A DNA stretch of 7,150 bases from an uncultured delta proteobacterium. Its GTDB lineage: Bacteria; UBA10199; GCA-002796325; 1-14-0-20-49-13. The DNA is taken from the NCBI GenBank assembly GCA_903868375.1, contig CAIPVD010000217.1, positions 1-7,150 on the forward strand. The letters are read 5' to 3'. The position numbers and the translations under genes are program-made. Below, piece after piece: positions 6,126-7,150 of the stretch. The notes below the pieces were generated by a model. The model did no database searches. It saw only the letters and a list, made by a program, of their open reading frames with translations, and had not been told where the DNA came from. Each line of letters begins with the position of its first letter. Within the stretch, counting starts at the first letter, position 1.

Positions 6126-6892
6126 TGCATCACGCGTTCGCAGATAAATATAGCGGGATCGATAGTTTCATTCACGGGCTAGATCCTCGATCGAAGATCG
6201 CCGGCCTGTTCGCATTCGTGCTGTTCGTCGTTTTTACGCCTCCTTCGTCTTACATCTCTTTCCTCTGCTTCTTGGCCTTGCTCTCGCTCTTAATTCTGTT
6301 CTCTAAAATTCCGGTCGTACAGCTCCTGCGCCGTCTCTTCATCGTAATTCCGTTCGTGCTGATGGCCGCCATCTTCATTCCGTTCTTTAAAGAAGGCCGC
6401 GTGATGGGAAGTTTTTCGGCCGGGCCGGTGAGCCTGCACGTTACCTACGACGGCCTGCTGATACTTTGGGGCGTCTTCATAAAATCTTCGCTCTGCACTC
6501 TAGCGATGGCGCTGCTCTTCATGAGCACGAACTTCACATCGCTTCTTAAGGCTTTCGAAAAACTGCATGTGCCGCCGATATTCGTGATGATGATATCTTT
6601 TATGTACCGCTACATCTTCGTCATCGAAGACGAGTTCATGAAGCTGCGCATCGCCAAAGAATCGCGCACGTTCGGCGGTTCTGCGTGGTTTCACACGAAG
6701 GCCTACGCTAGCATGCTGGGCGTTATGTTCCTTCGTTCCTATGAACGCGGGGAGAACGTTTACCTTGCGATGTGCGCGCGCGGATTTGACGGATCTATAA
6801 AGACGCTATCGCACCTGCATTTTCATGTTGTCGACTACATTTTTATCGCTGCCACGTTGGCGGCGCTTACACTTATTCGTTCATTGACATAG
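6125..6892 (+). CDS. cbiQ: ECF transporter transmembrane coupling component (CbiQ/EcfT)
   Basis: A 255-residue T-component that couples ATPase subunits to the metal-binding CbiM. The N-terminal region YSGIDSFIHGLDPRSKI (9-25) is the conserved family opening. Hydrophobic segments lie near 25-60, 70-88, 110-134 and 235-252. The cytoplasmic coupling helices contain the two Ala-x-x-x-Arg-type motifs that dock on the ATPases: AKESRTFG (177-184) and the classical AMCARGFDG (215-223). The length is normal. The ATG overlaps the cbiM stop (TAATG), so the two genes are translationally coupled. Downstream comes a palindromic octamer array and then a new start codon at 7144, where the ATPase gene cbiO would be expected. 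Confidence 0.93.
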   Translation: MHHAFADKYSGIDSFIHGLDPRSKIAGLFAFVLFVVFTPPSSYISFLCFLALLSLLILFSKIPVVQLLRRLFIVIPFVLMAAIFIPFFKEGRVMGSFSAGPVSLHVTYDGLLILWGVFIKSSLCTLAMALLFMSTNFTSLLKAFEKLHVPPIFVMMISFMYRYIFVIEDEFMKLRIAKESRTFGGSAWFHTKAYASMLGVMFLRSYERGENVYLAMCARGFDGSIKTLSHLHFHVVDYIFIAATLAALTLIRSLT

Positions 6893-6910
6893 GTCTCTTA
6901 GTTGAAATGG

Positions 6911-7105
6911 ATATCAGGATACCAGGAAATCAGGGGGCAGGATATCAGGGAACCAGGATACCTGGAAGACGGGAGATCAGGAAATCAGGTTACCAGAGTA
7001 TCGGGAACTACCTGATAAACTGATACCCGGATATCCTGATGCCCCGAATTCCTGATACCCAGATACCCTGGTATCCTACCTCCTGATAGCCTGATACTCT
7101 GATGA
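6911..7105. repeat. Palindromic array of degenerate octamers (95 + 5 + 95 nt)
   Basis: The left arm (6911-7005) is twelve head-to-tail units close to ATATCAGG, for example at 6911, 6942 (identical), 6927 and 6982 (identical AAATCAGG). The centre is AACTA (7006-7010). The right arm (7011-7105) is twelve units in reverse orientation close to CCTGATAC, for example at 7051 and 7090; one further weak unit, CCTATAAG, follows at 7106. One unit in each arm is 7 nt instead of 8 (6935-6941 and 7075-7081), at exactly mirrored positions. By hand, 68 of 95 positions are complementary between the arms. As RNA it would form one long, imperfect hairpin. It lies 18 nt after the cbiQ stop and ends about 38 nt before the next start codon. 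It has no convincing coding potential. The family of this repeat is not recognised. Confidence 0.9.
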
Positions 7106-7134
7106 CCTATAAGTAACAGCATGTAACGCAAGAC

Positions 7135-7139
7135 AGGAG
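7135..7139 (+). promoter_or_regulatory. Ribosome binding site for the next gene
   Basis: AGGAG (7135-7139) lies 4 nt before ATG at 7144, which is tight but usable. It shows that translation restarts after the octamer palindrome and supports a gene beginning at the very end of the window. Confidence 0.55.
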
Positions 7140-7143
7140 ATAT

Positions 7144-7150
7144 ATGAATA
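7144..7150 (+). CDS. Start of a further gene (only first codons visible), possibly the transporter ATPase
   Basis: Only ATG AAT A is inside the window, after a good AGGAG site. From the cbiM-cbiQ order, a CbiO-type ATP-binding protein is the expected next gene, but nothing in these 7 bases can show that. The call as a start codon rests on the ribosome binding site and the absence of any promoter-like or terminator-like end before it, other than the octamer hairpin. Confidence 0.4.

Noticed and set aside
6907..7023. 38-codon ORF (MDIRIPGNQG...) running through the left arm of the octamer array
   Set aside because: It has no Shine-Dalgarno. The apparent protein repeats merely reflect an 8-bp period read in triplets, and the 7-nt unit shifts the phase.
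6911..7105. CRISPR array or simple tandem repeat
   Set aside because: Units are 8 bp with no unique spacers and the orientation reverses at the centre, so neither term fits.

Overview
The window is a bacterial chromosome segment of about 50% GC. It probably comes from an anaerobic or facultatively anaerobic Gram-negative organism. The basis is a pair of oxygen-sensitive 2-hydroxyacyl-CoA-dehydratase/BadF-type genes, a Sec-exported bactofilin-like membrane protein, canonical GGAGG-type ribosome binding sites and a near-consensus sigma-70-type promoter. I cannot fix the taxon; a deltaproteobacterial-type lineage is a guess from gene content only.

Positions 1-3950 are all on the minus strand. 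Reading in the direction of transcription (right to left), the first gene (3950-2292) encodes a fusion of a 2-hydroxyacyl-CoA-dehydratase-like (HgdB/BcrB/BcrC) domain to its ATP-driven activator (HgdC/BadF type). Next is a second, separate dehydratase-like subunit (2288-1011), translationally coupled through a TTG start. A classical thioredoxin (965-639) follows. Together these look like one ATP-dependent radical reductase or dehydratase unit with a thiol reductant gene behind it; the substrate is unknown. Directly behind trxA a promoter with a perfect -35 and 17-bp spacing drives an unrecognised gene that runs off the left edge.

Positions 3951-4128 form an AT-rich divergent control region with two spaced inverted repeats. 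A small rhodanese-domain gene (4129-4506, plus) follows. It converges on a bactofilin-like membrane protein gene (5396-4569, minus), with a strong shared hairpin terminator between them.

From 5490 rightward lies a cobalt/nickel ECF-transporter operon: cbiM, cbiQ (overlapping by 1 nt) and probably a third gene starting at 7144. No cbiN is present between M and Q.

Two structures are not explained by the genes. First, between cbiQ and the next start codon (6911-7105) lies a palindromic array of degenerate octamers: twelve units in one orientation (core ATCAGG), a 5-nt centre, and twelve in the reverse orientation, each arm exactly 95 nt. Second, a 41-bp GC-rich palindrome (3544-3584) sits in frame inside the fusion gene and encodes a Pro/Gly-rich stretch that looks like an insertion.
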